From NCBI GenBank assembly GCA_032718475.1, contig JAUCBJ010008857.1, forward strand, positions 72,501-136,500: a DNA stretch of 64,000 nucleotides, read 5' to 3'. Origin of the DNA: Nemertoderma westbladi (Eukaryota; Xenacoelomorpha; Nemertodermatida; Nemertodermatidae). The notes below the pieces were generated by a model, which was given only the letters and a program-made list of their open reading frames with translations, made no database searches and was not told where the DNA came from. The position numbers and the translations under genes were made by a program. Positions 49,125 to 58,799 of the stretch are shown piece by piece. Position 1 is the stretch's first letter. Every line of letters starts with the position of its first letter.

Positions 49125-49200
49125 AAAACGTTAGTTGAGTAACGTTTCGACCTTCCGGCCTACTTCAGACTCTTCGATAAACAAATGAACAAATCATACC
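49125..49200 (-). other. Single hammerhead-like motif (same family as the 50.9-kb array)
   Basis: On the minus strand: CTGAAGTA, the hairpin GGCCGGAAGGTC, GAAA, then the perfect hairpin AACGTTA-CTCAAC-TAACGTT. This order (core, stem II, GAAA, stem III) is that of a hammerhead ribozyme, but the core reads CUGAAGUA where CUGANGA is canonical, and no stem I partner is evident. The flank AATCTTTGGTATGATTTGTT is shared with the array at 50.87 kb. Confidence 0.4.
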
Positions 49201-49202
49201 AA

Positions 49203-49860
49203 AGATTACTACTACTACTAGGTCGAGCGAACTCGGACAGTGGAAATGAGATCCTTCCAGGCTTCCCGATTCTCCATAGTTGTCGCAATTTCGTTTCTCC
49301 CAAGTTCAGTATCCCTTTCAAGTTGATCTATATATGTTTTGGCCGGTCGTCCACGACTACGCTTTCCATGAGTTGGTTGCCAGAAAAGTAGATCTGGTAT
49401 GACCTCGTCTTTACTTCACCAGCAGTGCCCTCTGAATCTGCTTTCACGGGGGGTGGTTGATACAGGTGGTATTGTACCATAAAGCTCGGCATTTGTCATG
49501 TGTTGTCTCCAGCTGATGTTTATGGCTGCCCTTAGTAGTCTTGTGTAGCAACCATCAATTCGTTGTTCAAGTGATTTAGTCAGTGTCCAGGTCTCACCCC
49601 CGTATAAAAATACACTTTCCACTGTGGCTCGAAAGAACTTAGTCTTCAGGTGCCTGGAAAGATCTGATTTCCAGATGGTATCCATTTTTTATAGAGCTAC
49701 CCAAGCCTTTGCTTTCCTAACTTCTATGTCCTTTTTGCTACTCTCTATCCATTATCCAAGGTACTGGAAGTCATCGACCTTCCTTAGTTGATTATTATCA
49801 ATGGTTGTATCTTATCATAGGTAGTGTCTTATCATATATTTTCCTTATAGGGCTGACCTC
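49203..49860 (-). pseudogene. LINE-D: RTE-like RT C-terminal fragment
   Basis: The minus strand encodes KVDDFQYLG, ESSKKDIEVRKAKAWVAL, MDTIWKSDLSRHLKTKFFRA, LYGGETWTLTKSLEQRIDGC and a terminal part with AKTYIDQL-like codons. It ends in a TAG-rich tail (CTACTACTACTAG on the plus strand at 49206). It resembles the C-terminal region of RTE-type LINE proteins and is distinct from LINE-C. Stops and frameshifts are present. Confidence 0.8.
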
Positions 49861-49864
49861 GATG

Positions 49865-50523
49865 TTCTCAGCAAGTCTCTGATTGGAAGAGCATAAGCTC
49901 AAAGGATGGTATGCTTGAGCATGTGGACGACTTCTGTGGGATCATGGATCCGGAAGTCAGGTGATGACCTTCGAATACGTAAGGGAAAGGCATGGGCAGC
50001 CTTGAATAGGCTTTCCAGGATTTGGAAGTCACCGAGAATTGATCGCAAACTTAAGGTCCGATTATTTAGAGCAGCAGTAGTTCCAGTACTCCTCTACGGG
50101 AGTCCATGCTGGGCTCTAACTGCTGAGGACACGAAATCTCTGGATGGCGCATTCACAAGAATGCTACGCCGGGTTCATTGTGTCAAGTACAATGCACACA
50201 TCTCCAACCAGACACTATATAACATTGGAGGTGTCTCATTGGTTCCCCCAAGCTTGACACTAGAACAAAATCGCCTCCGCTTTGCAGGACATTGCTTTCG
50301 CCGTGAGGACCAGCCAGTGCATAATCTTCTACTTTGGCAGCCTCATGGAGTGAATAAGCATGGTGGACCGCCCATGACTTTCTTGAGACGCATCATAAAG
50401 GACACTGGCCTTGAAGATGCGGATGATCTAGCAAATATCATGGGTGATAGGGAGTTGTGGCGGCGCAATTTTGTCGACAAGCCGGCACAGCATTCTTAAA
50501 AATGCAGCTGCAATGCAGCATGC
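49865..50523 (+). pseudogene. LINE-C 3' fragment
   Basis: Begins near the codons for QQVSDRMSISSKDGM, with a small deletion removing the CYL codons near 49937. It is then open from about 49906 to the stop at 50497-50499 (WIRKSGDDLRIRKGKAWAAL to DKPAQHS), and ends in the shared terminus without an obvious TAG tail. It has few differences from the 48-kb copy. Confidence 0.88.
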
Positions 50524-50595
50524 CTTAAAGGTCTTAAGTGCAGAAATGGCCAAAGATTAAGTGTACCGGTATATGTTATATCAGACTAAACTGGT

Positions 50596-50829
50596 AAATA
50601 TAAATTTTAGGTCTGCTATCTGAATATGAAAATGTCAATAACACAATATATAGGGATGTATTTTACTTATAATAATTACAGTAATAATTATAGATATAAT
50701 TATATATAATTAAGTATTAATTAAAATAATTACAGTTAATACTGGAATTATTATAAGTAAAAGACATCCCTATATAGTGTGTTTATTGACATTTTTATAG
50801 TCAGATAGTAGACCTAAAATTTATATTTT
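50596..50829. mobile_element. Foldback element, ~80-bp inverted arms
   Basis: The left arm AAATATAAATTTTAGGTCTG...ATATATAGGGATGTATTTTA has its inverted copy on the right (TAAAAGACATCCCTATATAG...CAGATAGTAGACCTAAAATT). The ~75-bp centre is AT-rich. No coding capacity; MITE-like. No target duplication was resolved. Confidence 0.7.
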
Positions 50830-50884
50830 TAATCTTTTAATCTTTAATTTTTAATCTTTTAACCTTAATCTTTGGTATGATTTG

Positions 50885-51325
50885 TTGATTTGGTTATATT
50901 GTTTAATGAAGAGTCTGAAGTAGGCCGGAAGGCCGAAACGTTACTGAAGTAGGCCGGAAGGCCGAAACGTTACTGAAGTAGGCCGGAAGGCCGAAACGTT
51001 ACTGAAGTAGGCCGGAAGGCCGAAACGTTACTGAAGTAGGCCGGAAGGCCGAAACGTTACTGAAGTAGGCCGGAAGGCCGAAACGTTACTGAAGTAGGTG
51101 GAAGGCCGAAACGTTACTGAAGTAGGCCGGAAGGCCGAAACGTTACTGAAGTAGGCCGGAAGGCCGAAACGTTACTGAAGTAGGCCGGAAGGCCGAAACG
51201 TTACTGAAGTAGGTCGGAAGGCCGAAACGTTACTGAAGTAGGCCGGAAAGCCGAAACGTTACTGAAGTAGGCCGGAAGGCCGAAACGTTACTGAAGTAGG
51301 CCGGAAGGTCGAAACGTTACTCAAC
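50885..51325 (+). repeat. 29-bp array with hammerhead-ribozyme-like unit
   Basis: About 14 copies of GAAGTAGGCCGGAAGGCCGA then AACGTTACT. Each unit reads CTGAAGTA, hairpin GGCC-GGAA-GGCC, GAAACGTTA. The last unit continues into CTCAACTAAC, which pairs back as a stem III-like hairpin. One unit has lost two bases (GTAGGTGGAAGG near 51097). Hammerhead motifs of this style are known from Penelope-like elements. The core deviates from consensus, so activity is uncertain. Confidence 0.9.
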
Positions 51326-51880
51326 TAACACCGAGTATATTGTTGTCATCAAATGGTTATACTAGTAACAAATAATCCCATTTGGTGCATGCCTACTATA
51401 AAATCACGTCCCGGTGAGTGTGGTGAGCAGAAATAATTAAAATTGGTAATTGAAAATGTAAATGAATTTGAAATTGGAATTTCAATCAGTAAGCGAATTA
51501 TAGCCAATTAATTACCAAAAGTTTGTTTGTTACCCGCGGGGGAACATTTTCCTAGGCCAAATCGGTTGCGCGCCAAATCATTACTATTCGATATGTGGTT
51601 TCATGTTTAGCTACTTTCACTGCTGTCTGATTGACTCAGACGGTTTGGTACTGTAGCTATGGTTACGCATACACACTAGCAAACTTTATGCAATGTCAGT
51701 AAATTATAAACTTACCTCGATACGTAACGTTACAAATCTGTAAATAATTTGTTGATGCGCATAGAAACCATTTTTTTTGTGGTTGTGAAGGCGGTTGTCA
51801 GTGCTAGTTATGCAGGTTACATTTCCCGTATCATGCAAATGTATGTGGCATAAACATGCCATGCCGCTACTACTACAACT
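51326..51880. other. Unique sequence, nothing recognised
   Basis: AT-rich DNA between the array and a LINE-C fragment; only short chance frames. Confidence 0.5.
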
Positions 51881-51887
51881 CCAATCG

Positions 51888-52400
51888 GCATGCTGCATTG
51901 CAGCTGCATTATATATATAGAGTACATATATATTAAGAATGCTGTGCCGATTTCTCGAAAAAATTGCGCCGCCACAACTCCCTATCACCCATGACATTTG
52001 CTAGATCACCCGCATCTTCAAGGCCAGTGTCCTTTACGATGCGTCTCAAGAAAGTCATCGGCTGTCCACCATGCTTATTCACTCCATGAGGCTGCCAAAG
52101 TACAAGATTATGCACTTGCTGGTTCTCACGGCGAAAGCAATGTCCTGCAAAGCGGAGACGGCTTTCTTCTAGTGTCAAGCTTGGGGGAACCAATGAGACA
52201 CCTCCAATGTTATATAGTATAGGATTGGATATGTGTGCATTGTACTTGACACTGTGAACCGGACGTAGCATTCTTGTATGTGCCAAATAGAGCTTTGGTT
52301 TCCTCAGCAGTTAAATCCCAGCATGGACTCCCATAGAGGAGTACTGGAACTACTGCTGCTCTAAATAATCGGACCTTAAGTTTCCCATGCCTTTCCCTTA
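51888..52400 (-). pseudogene. LINE-C 3' fragment (TA-expanded subfamily)
   Basis: The reverse complement carries KLKVRLFRAAVVPVLLYGSP, a disrupted middle, then NPILYNIGGVSLVPPSLT to KSAQHS and the terminus, with a TATATATATAGAGTACATAT tract before GCAGCTGCAATGCAGCATG. That tract is shared with the copy at 44.04 kb. A frameshift near 52285 splits the coding remnant. Confidence 0.88.
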
Positions 52401-52656
52401 CGTTCCTTTCCTTTCCCTTTTGCCATGTCGCAAGTTCAAAGAAATGCATAAAAACTATGATATGCAATAAAGCCTTAGGTGTTCCAAAGCATTTCCTTTA
52501 CACGTGTAGCACATGATTCCAAGGTACCACCTACCTATCTGGGGTCTCTGCAGCACCCCAATTATTCTGACAATGTAAATACAAATTCAATGGATGAATT
52601 CAACTACCGGTACATTCTCAATTTTAACTAATTTGGATGTGTTTTGTAGCATAAGT

Positions 52657-53097
52657 GGTTCCTAACAAAAGTTTGCGGATAAAAGTAATCCACCAAAATT
52701 GGTAATTTAATCGAATGGACAGGACATGGACGATGACAAATACTGTTGCACACTGACTGTCATATTCAATTGAAAATGCCATTGACGAAGAGACACGCGG
52801 CATTAGATTAATGGTTAACAGCACAAGACCAAATTGATTACAAAAAAACTTAGCCACGGATCTGCAGAGCATGTAGATTACTTTTGTTTTGAAATGGTTC
52901 ATGGATTCACAGTCCAACCGTAAGTAATAGGTGTTAACCATCAATCTATTGCCGCTTGTATCTTCCTCAATCGCATTTTCAATTGAATATGACAGTCAGT
53001 GTGCAACCAGTTTGTTGTCGGGCATGTCCTCCTTTAAATTCGAATAAATTACCAATTTTGGTGGATTACTTTTATCCGCAAACTTTTGTTAGGAACC
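52657..53097. mobile_element. Foldback element with ~165-bp inverted arms
   Basis: The left arm (52657-52822) contains GGTTCCTAACAAAAGTTTGC, TAATCCACCAAAATTGGTAA, CACACTGACTGTCATATTCA and ATTAATGGTTAAC. The right arm (52934-53097) carries the same blocks inverted and in mirrored order. The spacer is about 110 bp. The arms look close to 85-90 per cent alike by eye. Transcription across it would give a long hairpin. No target duplication is obvious, and the superfamily is unknown. Confidence 0.8.
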
Positions 53098-53440
53098 TCC
53101 CGGGAACCATTTCTCCTGCTTCAAACGACATATTGTATCGTAAAGAAACTGCTGTATAATTAGAAATTTAGAAAATGTAAGAGTATTGATGTGTATTTAT
53201 TAAATCGAATAAGTAAATTCACAAATTCACCTCCAGCTTAATCTATTGCATTAAACTTGAAACTACTTATATAATTCAAGAGTCTATTTTTTATAGTAAA
53301 CGAGAATCTAATTGTTGGTGCACTACAAACTACAAAAGTGCACACACACAGATCTATGAGCCAAAATGTGATCCCTCTGCCTCCTCTGAAACCGCCTATT
53401 TTATTTTATCCCTTATCGATTTGTTCCGCCTCTCTTATAT
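53098..53440. other. Unique sequence, nothing recognised
   Basis: AT-rich spacer without a supported frame or repeat. Confidence 0.5.
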
Positions 53441-53447
53441 GAGGGTC

Positions 53448-53745
53448 TAACTGTTGGGCTCTAACTGCAGATGTTACCAAATCTCACGATGGCACTTATA
53501 AGAAAGAAGGATGCGCCGGATTCATTGTGTCAAGTACAATGTACAATGAACAAAAATCTTCAATCAGACTCAATACAACATTGGAGGTGTTTCAATAGTC
53601 TCCCCTAGCTTTACACTTTAAGAACAACTTTACTACAACTACAACTACAACTTTGTTACAACTACAAGTTTACACAGCATTCTCTATATATATGTAATAT
53701 ATATAACGTAAACTGTATTGCAGCATGCTGTGCTGATAGTACTTT
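53448..53745 (+). pseudogene. LINE-C 3' fragment, strongly decayed
   Basis: TTGGGCTCTAACTGCAGATG, TTCATTGTGTCAAGTACAAT and ACAACATTGGAGGTGTTTCA match the RT C-terminal coding region. After a gap, ACAGCATTCTCTATATATATG and TTGCAGCATGCTGTGCTGAT represent the TA-expanded terminus. Confidence 0.75.
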
Positions 53746-54750
53746 CATTTTAATTTTGAGAGTATTCAGCTGTTATTATTTGCGTTGATTTTCCACTGGA
53801 GAGCGATGACTTTTATTGCGAAAGTCTCCTATCTGGCCCTGTCAATATGTCTGTAAAAGGTTTTTTTAATCTTATCTTATTGTTTCTTGTCCACTACGTC
53901 CACTCAATTTTCAATTTCCTATGTACCTACCGAATCCCAATGCACAATACAAGTATACTTCATGTCTCTCTCTCTACCTCTGATTAACCTATTCATGTTG
54001 ATGTAATTGTGTTTTTCAAGTTTTCATTCAGCAATGGAACACACAGACATGTCCCACTTTAATTCTTATCTAGATTGTTGTGTTGAGAATCTGAGAATGT
54101 GATGCCTACACAAAGAAACCTAATGCAGTAATGTGCTAACACCCTCAAAGTGTTTCTACATGTCGGATATTCTGCTAACTACTGTATTGTTATCAGTAAG
54201 GGATGTCTGTCCATCACCCAAAGCTTGGGATCCAGTTTTAAATGACGGGATAAAATATTTACAGAGTTTCTACCAATTTTTTTAAATATGTTTTTAGGTG
54301 TTGCGTCAAATGATTTCGATATTTAAACATTGCTATATAAAACTATTTTAAATTATTATAATTAAATTTAAATTAATTACACTGTAACACAGTATAACAA
54401 ACTCTAGGTACACGTGAACTGTAGGATGTAATTGTGACCCTAACAAACCTCCAAAGTGCTTTCTAGTATTATTTTACTTTATTTGATGCAGAATGTAAAT
54501 TTATTTCGGTGCAGAATATATATATAATTATGTATTATGTATTACAATTATGTATTATTGATTTTGCATATGTAATTAAATATACATGTTAACTTTTTAT
54601 CCAGAACGTAAATTGTATTTCTATATCTATTCCTAGCCCTCGCTGCACTGAGGGCTTAATGATAGATCTCAGTGCGAATGATCTTTGTATTTGAGTCCAA
54701 ATATATGGATTAAATATATGTAATTATCTATTAAACACCTTGCTGAGACT
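53746..54750. other. Unique AT-rich sequence, no gene seen
   Basis: Long spacer with TA-rich stretches near 54520-54600. No frame, RNA gene or repeat family was recognised. Confidence 0.5.
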
Positions 54751-54844
54751 CTTGTGTGTCAACGCGGCGCGCGGTTGGGAATGAGGCAGAGTGGGTTAGG
54801 GCTTGTGTTGGGTGCTTTAGTTTGGGCTGCTTCAATGTGTCTCA

Positions 54845-57085
54845 AGGGCGGATGGAGGCCATGGCGAGGAGAGTCGGTTTCGGAGAAGGTGCGGGATGTG
54901 CGGGGGTGGATGGATACCATGGAGGAGTCTCGGTTTCGGAGATACAACGGGTGTGCAGGGGTGGAAGGCGACCATGGAGGAGTCTCGGTTTCAGAGACGG
55001 GATGGGTGTGGGTGGGTGGAAGGAAACCATGGAGGAGTCCCGGTTTTTGAGAAGGTGCGGGTGTGCGTGTGTGGAAGGAGACCATGGAAGAGTTTCGGTT
55101 TCGGAGATGGAGCGTGTGTGGATGGAAGGAGACCATGGAGGAGTCTGGGTTTCGGAGACGGAGCGGGTGTGCAGGGGTGGAAGGAGACCACAGAGTAGTC
55201 TCGGTTTTAGAGACGGAGCGGGTGTGCGTGGGTGGAAGGAGACCATGGAGGAGTCTCGGTTTCGGAGACACAACGGGTGTGCAGGGGTGGAAGGCGACCA
55301 TGGAGGAATCTCGGTTTCAGAGACGGGATGGGTGTGGGTGGGTGGAAGGAGACCATGGAGGAGTCCCGGTTTTTGAGAAGGTGCGGGTGTGCGTGTGTGG
55401 AAGGAGACCATGGAAGAGTTTCGGTTTCGGAGATGGAGCGTGTGTGGATGGAAGGAGACCATGGAGGAGTCTGGGTTTCGGAGACGGAGCGGGTGTGCAG
55501 GGGTGGAAGGAGACCACAGAGTAGTCTCGGTTTCAGAGACGGAGCGGGTGTGCGTGGGTGGAAGGAGACCATGGAGTAGTCTTGGTTTCAGAGATGGAGC
55601 GGGTGTGGGTGGGTGGAAGGAGACCACAGAGTAGTCTCGGTTTCAGAGATGGAGCGGGTGTGCGTGGGTGGAAGGAGACCATGGAGGAGTCCCGGTTTTT
55701 GAGAAGGTGGGGTGTGCGTGTGTGGAAGGAGACCATGGAAGAGTCTCGGTTTCGGAGATGGAGCGTGTGTGGGTGGAAGGAGACCATGGAGGAGTCTCGG
55801 TTTCGGAGACGGAGCGGGTGTGCAGGGGTGGAAGGAGACCACAGAGTAGTCTCGGTTTCAGAGACGGAGCGGGTGTGCGTGGGTGGAAGGAGACCATGGA
55901 GTAGTCTTGGTTTCAGAGATGGAGCGGGTGTGGGTGGGTGGAAGGAGACCACAGAGTATTCTCGGTTTCAAAGACGGAGCGGGTGTGGGTGGGTGAAAGG
56001 AGACCATGGAGGCATCTCGGTTTCTGAGACGGAGCGTGTGTGCGTGTGTGGAAGGAGACCATGGAGGAGTCTCGGTTTCGGAGACGGAGCGTGTGTGGGT
56101 GGGTGGAAGGAGACCATGGAGGCGTCTCGGTTTCGGAGACGGAGCGTGTGTGCGTGTGTGGAAGGAGACCATGGAGGAGTCTCGGTTTCAGAGACGGAGC
56201 GGGTGTGGGTGGAAGGAGACCATGGAGAGGTCTCGGTTTCTGAGACAGAGCGGGTGTGGGTGGCTGGAAGGAGACCATGGAGGAGTTTCGGTTTTGGAGA
56301 CGGAGCGTGTGTGGGTGGGTGGAAGGAGACCATGGAGTAGTCTCGGTTTCAGAGACGGAGCGGGTGTGGGTGGGTGGAAGGAGACTATGGAGGAGTCTCG
56401 GTTTTTGAGAAGGTGCGGGTGTGTGTGGGTGGAAGGAGAGATCATGGATGAGTCTCGATTTCAGAGACGGAGTGGGTGTGTGGGGTTGGAAGGAGACCAT
56501 GGAGGCGTCTCGGTTTCAGAGACGGAGTGGGTGTGGGTGGATGGAAGGAGACTATGGAGGAGTCTCGGTTTTTGAGAAGGTGCGGGTGTGTGTGGGTGGA
56601 AGGAGAGATCATGGATGAGTCTCGATTTCAGAGACGGAGTGGGTGTGTGGGGTTGGAAGGAGACCATGGAGGCGTCTCGGTTTCAGAGACGGAGTGGGTG
56701 TGGGTGGATGGAAGGAGACTATGGAGGAGTCTCGGTTTTTGAGAAGGTGCGGGTGTGTGTGGGTGGAAGGAGAGATCATGGATGAGTCTCGGTTTCAGAG
56801 ACGGAGTGGGTGTGTCGGGTTGGAAGGAGACCATGGAGGCATCTCGGTTTCGGAGACAGAGCGGGTGTGCGTGGGTGGAAGAAGACCATGGAGTAGTCTC
56901 GGTTTCAGAGACGGAGCGGGTGTAGGTGGATGGAAGGAGACCATGGAGAGGTCTCGGTTTCGGAGGTGCGTGGTTGGAAGGAGACCACGGAGGAGTCTCG
57001 GTTTCTGAGACAGAGCGGGTGTGGGTGGCTGGAAGGAGACCATGGAGGAGTTTCGGTTTTGGAGACAGAGCGGGTGTGCGGGGTC
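54845..57085. repeat. ~55-bp GC-rich minisatellite with 326-bp and 167-bp higher-order periods
   Basis: About 41 copies of a unit containing GGAAGGAGACCATGGAGGAG and TCTCGGTTTCGGAGACGGAG, varying between about 48 and 56 bp. Marker GATGGGTGTGGG at 55001 recurs at 55327 (326 bp). The block with GATCATGGATGAGTCTC recurs at 167-bp spacing three times from about 56430 to 56790. Changing unit lengths shift the frame, so the many overlapping frames on both strands are not evidence of a gene. Confidence 0.95.
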
Positions 57086-57455
57086 TTGACCCTGAATTGT
57101 TATTAGGGCTTCAAAATTATCTTGGGAATTAACAATAGTTCTAGGCTACTCTACTTGAGCGATGTTTAATTATTATTAGTAATCAATTGTAAAAATATGA
57201 CTATATATTATTAATGTTAATATAAAAAAATAATTGCATTTTTAATAATATATATAAATACGTATAACGGCATATTTTTTTAAATAATTTATACAACCCG
57301 ATCGGGTAAATTTATCAACCAAAAGTTTAGTTTTAAAACATATGTTAAAAATGCATAAGCCTTAACTAAAAAAGTATGCATAAAATTAATAAATTATGAG
57401 ATTAAAATTTCATAATTTGCTCTTCCCAAGAGTGGAAAGCGAAGGGCAACTTGGG
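57086..57455. other. AT-rich spacer, nothing recognised
   Basis: Mostly A/T with TAATATATATAAATACG-type tracts; no gene or repeat family identified. Confidence 0.5.
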
Positions 57456-57757
57456 CAGGTGAGAGTGTGGCACCTTTTCTCGCACAGTTGACCACAGTAA
57501 CTGGAGAAGGGCAGCTTGGGCAGTTGAGAGCGTGGCACCTTTTCTCGCACAGTTGACCACAGTAACGGGTGAAGGGCAGCTTGGGCAGTTGAGAGCATGG
57601 CACCTTTTCTCGCACAATTGATGACCACAGTAACGGGAGAAGAACAGCTTGGGCAGTTGAGAGTGTGGCACCTTTTCTCGCACAGTTGACCACAGTAACG
57701 GGTGAAGGGCAGCTTGGGCAGTTGAGAGCATGGCACCTTTCCTCGCACAGTTGACCA
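57456..57757. repeat. ~65-bp tandem repeat, five copies, next to a LINE-C tail
   Basis: GCAGCTTGGGCAGTTGAGAG and CACCTTTTCTCGCACAGTTG recur at about 65-bp intervals (TTGACCAC at 57488, 57553, 57685 and 57750, with a variant near 57617). The array begins directly at the microsatellite tail of the minus-strand LINE-C. Confidence 0.93.
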
Positions 57758-58489
57758 CTACTACTACTACTACTACTAGGATCGGCATGCTGCATTGCAG
57801 CTGCATTTTTAAGAATGCTGTGCCGGCTTGTCAACAAAATTGCACCGCCACAACTCCCTATCACCCATGACATTTGCTAGATCATCCGCATCTTTAAGGC
57901 CAGTGTCCTTTAAGATGCGTCTCAAGAAAGTCATGGGCTGTCCACCATGCTTATTAACTCCATGAGGCTGCCAAAGTACAAGATTATGCACTGGCTGGTC
58001 CTCACGGCGAAAGCAATGTCCTGCAAAGCGGAGGCGATTTTGTTCTAGTGTCAAGCTTGGGGAAACCAATGAGACACCTCCAATGTTATATAGTGTCTGG
58101 TTGGAGATGTGTGCATTGTACTTGACACAATGAACCCGGCGTAGCATTCTTGTGAATGTGCCATCCAGAGATTTGGTGTCCTCAGCAGTTAGAGCCCAAC
58201 ATGGACTCCTGTAGAGGAGTGCTGGAACTACTGCTGCTCTAAATAATCGGACCTTAAGTTTCCGATTAATTCTCGGTGACTTACAAATCCTGGAAAGCCT
58301 ATTCAAGGCAGCCCATGCCTTTCCCTTACGTATTCGGAGGTCCTCACCTGACTTCCGGATCCATGATCCCAGGTAACAGACGTCGTCCACATGCTCAAGC
58401 ATACCATCCTTTGAGCTTATGCTCATCCGATCAGAGACTTGCTGAGGACTTTCAAAGTTAACTGTCAGAATTTTGGTCTTTCTGGAGTT

Positions 58490-58492
<3 letters not shown>
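57758..58492 (-). pseudogene. LINE-C copy (right edge of window), 3' part
   Basis: On the minus strand: INSRKTKILTVNF, SDRMSISSKDGMLEHVDD, YLGSWIRKSGEDLRIRKG, a long conserved C-terminal region to DKPAQHS (stop at 57809-57811), then the shared terminus and a (TAG)7-like tail at 57758-57779. The frame is open from 58426 to the stop. Its upstream part continues at 62531 after the LINE-E insertion. Confidence 0.9.

Positions 58493-58520
<28 letters not shown>
58493..58520 (-). other. LINE-E poly(A) tail (28 nt)
   Basis: Uninterrupted T run on the plus strand at the junction with LINE-C; it marks the 3' end of LINE-E and its orientation. Confidence 0.95.
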
Positions 58521-58523
<3 letters not shown>

Positions 58524-58799
58524 GTACACCCCCTTTCGGGGTAAAATTGAAATGCACAGATAATATTTATAAATTTGCACTACATTAATAACTATCGAAT
58601 ATTTATTTTACAAAATATGAGCTTTATTTATTTATTAAAAGGCCGGTCAATGAAGTTAAAATTACTACAAACAAAATGGGCGTGTGCTGGCGGGGAGGAC
58701 ATGGTATTTCTATAAAAGGCAACGAGTTTGTGACTTAATAATGAAGTTTATTTATTTATTAAAAGGCCGGTCAGTAAACTTCGAGATAAAATATGAAAA

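Noticed and set aside
54756-57132. Many overlapping frames of 100-260 codons in the 55-bp array
   Set aside because: All translate the same GC-rich repeat in different phases, changing frame whenever unit length changes; no domain or consistent start.
57394-57873. Cys-containing repeat frames on the minus strand
   Set aside because: They translate the 65-bp tandem repeat and the LINE-C tail in three different phases.
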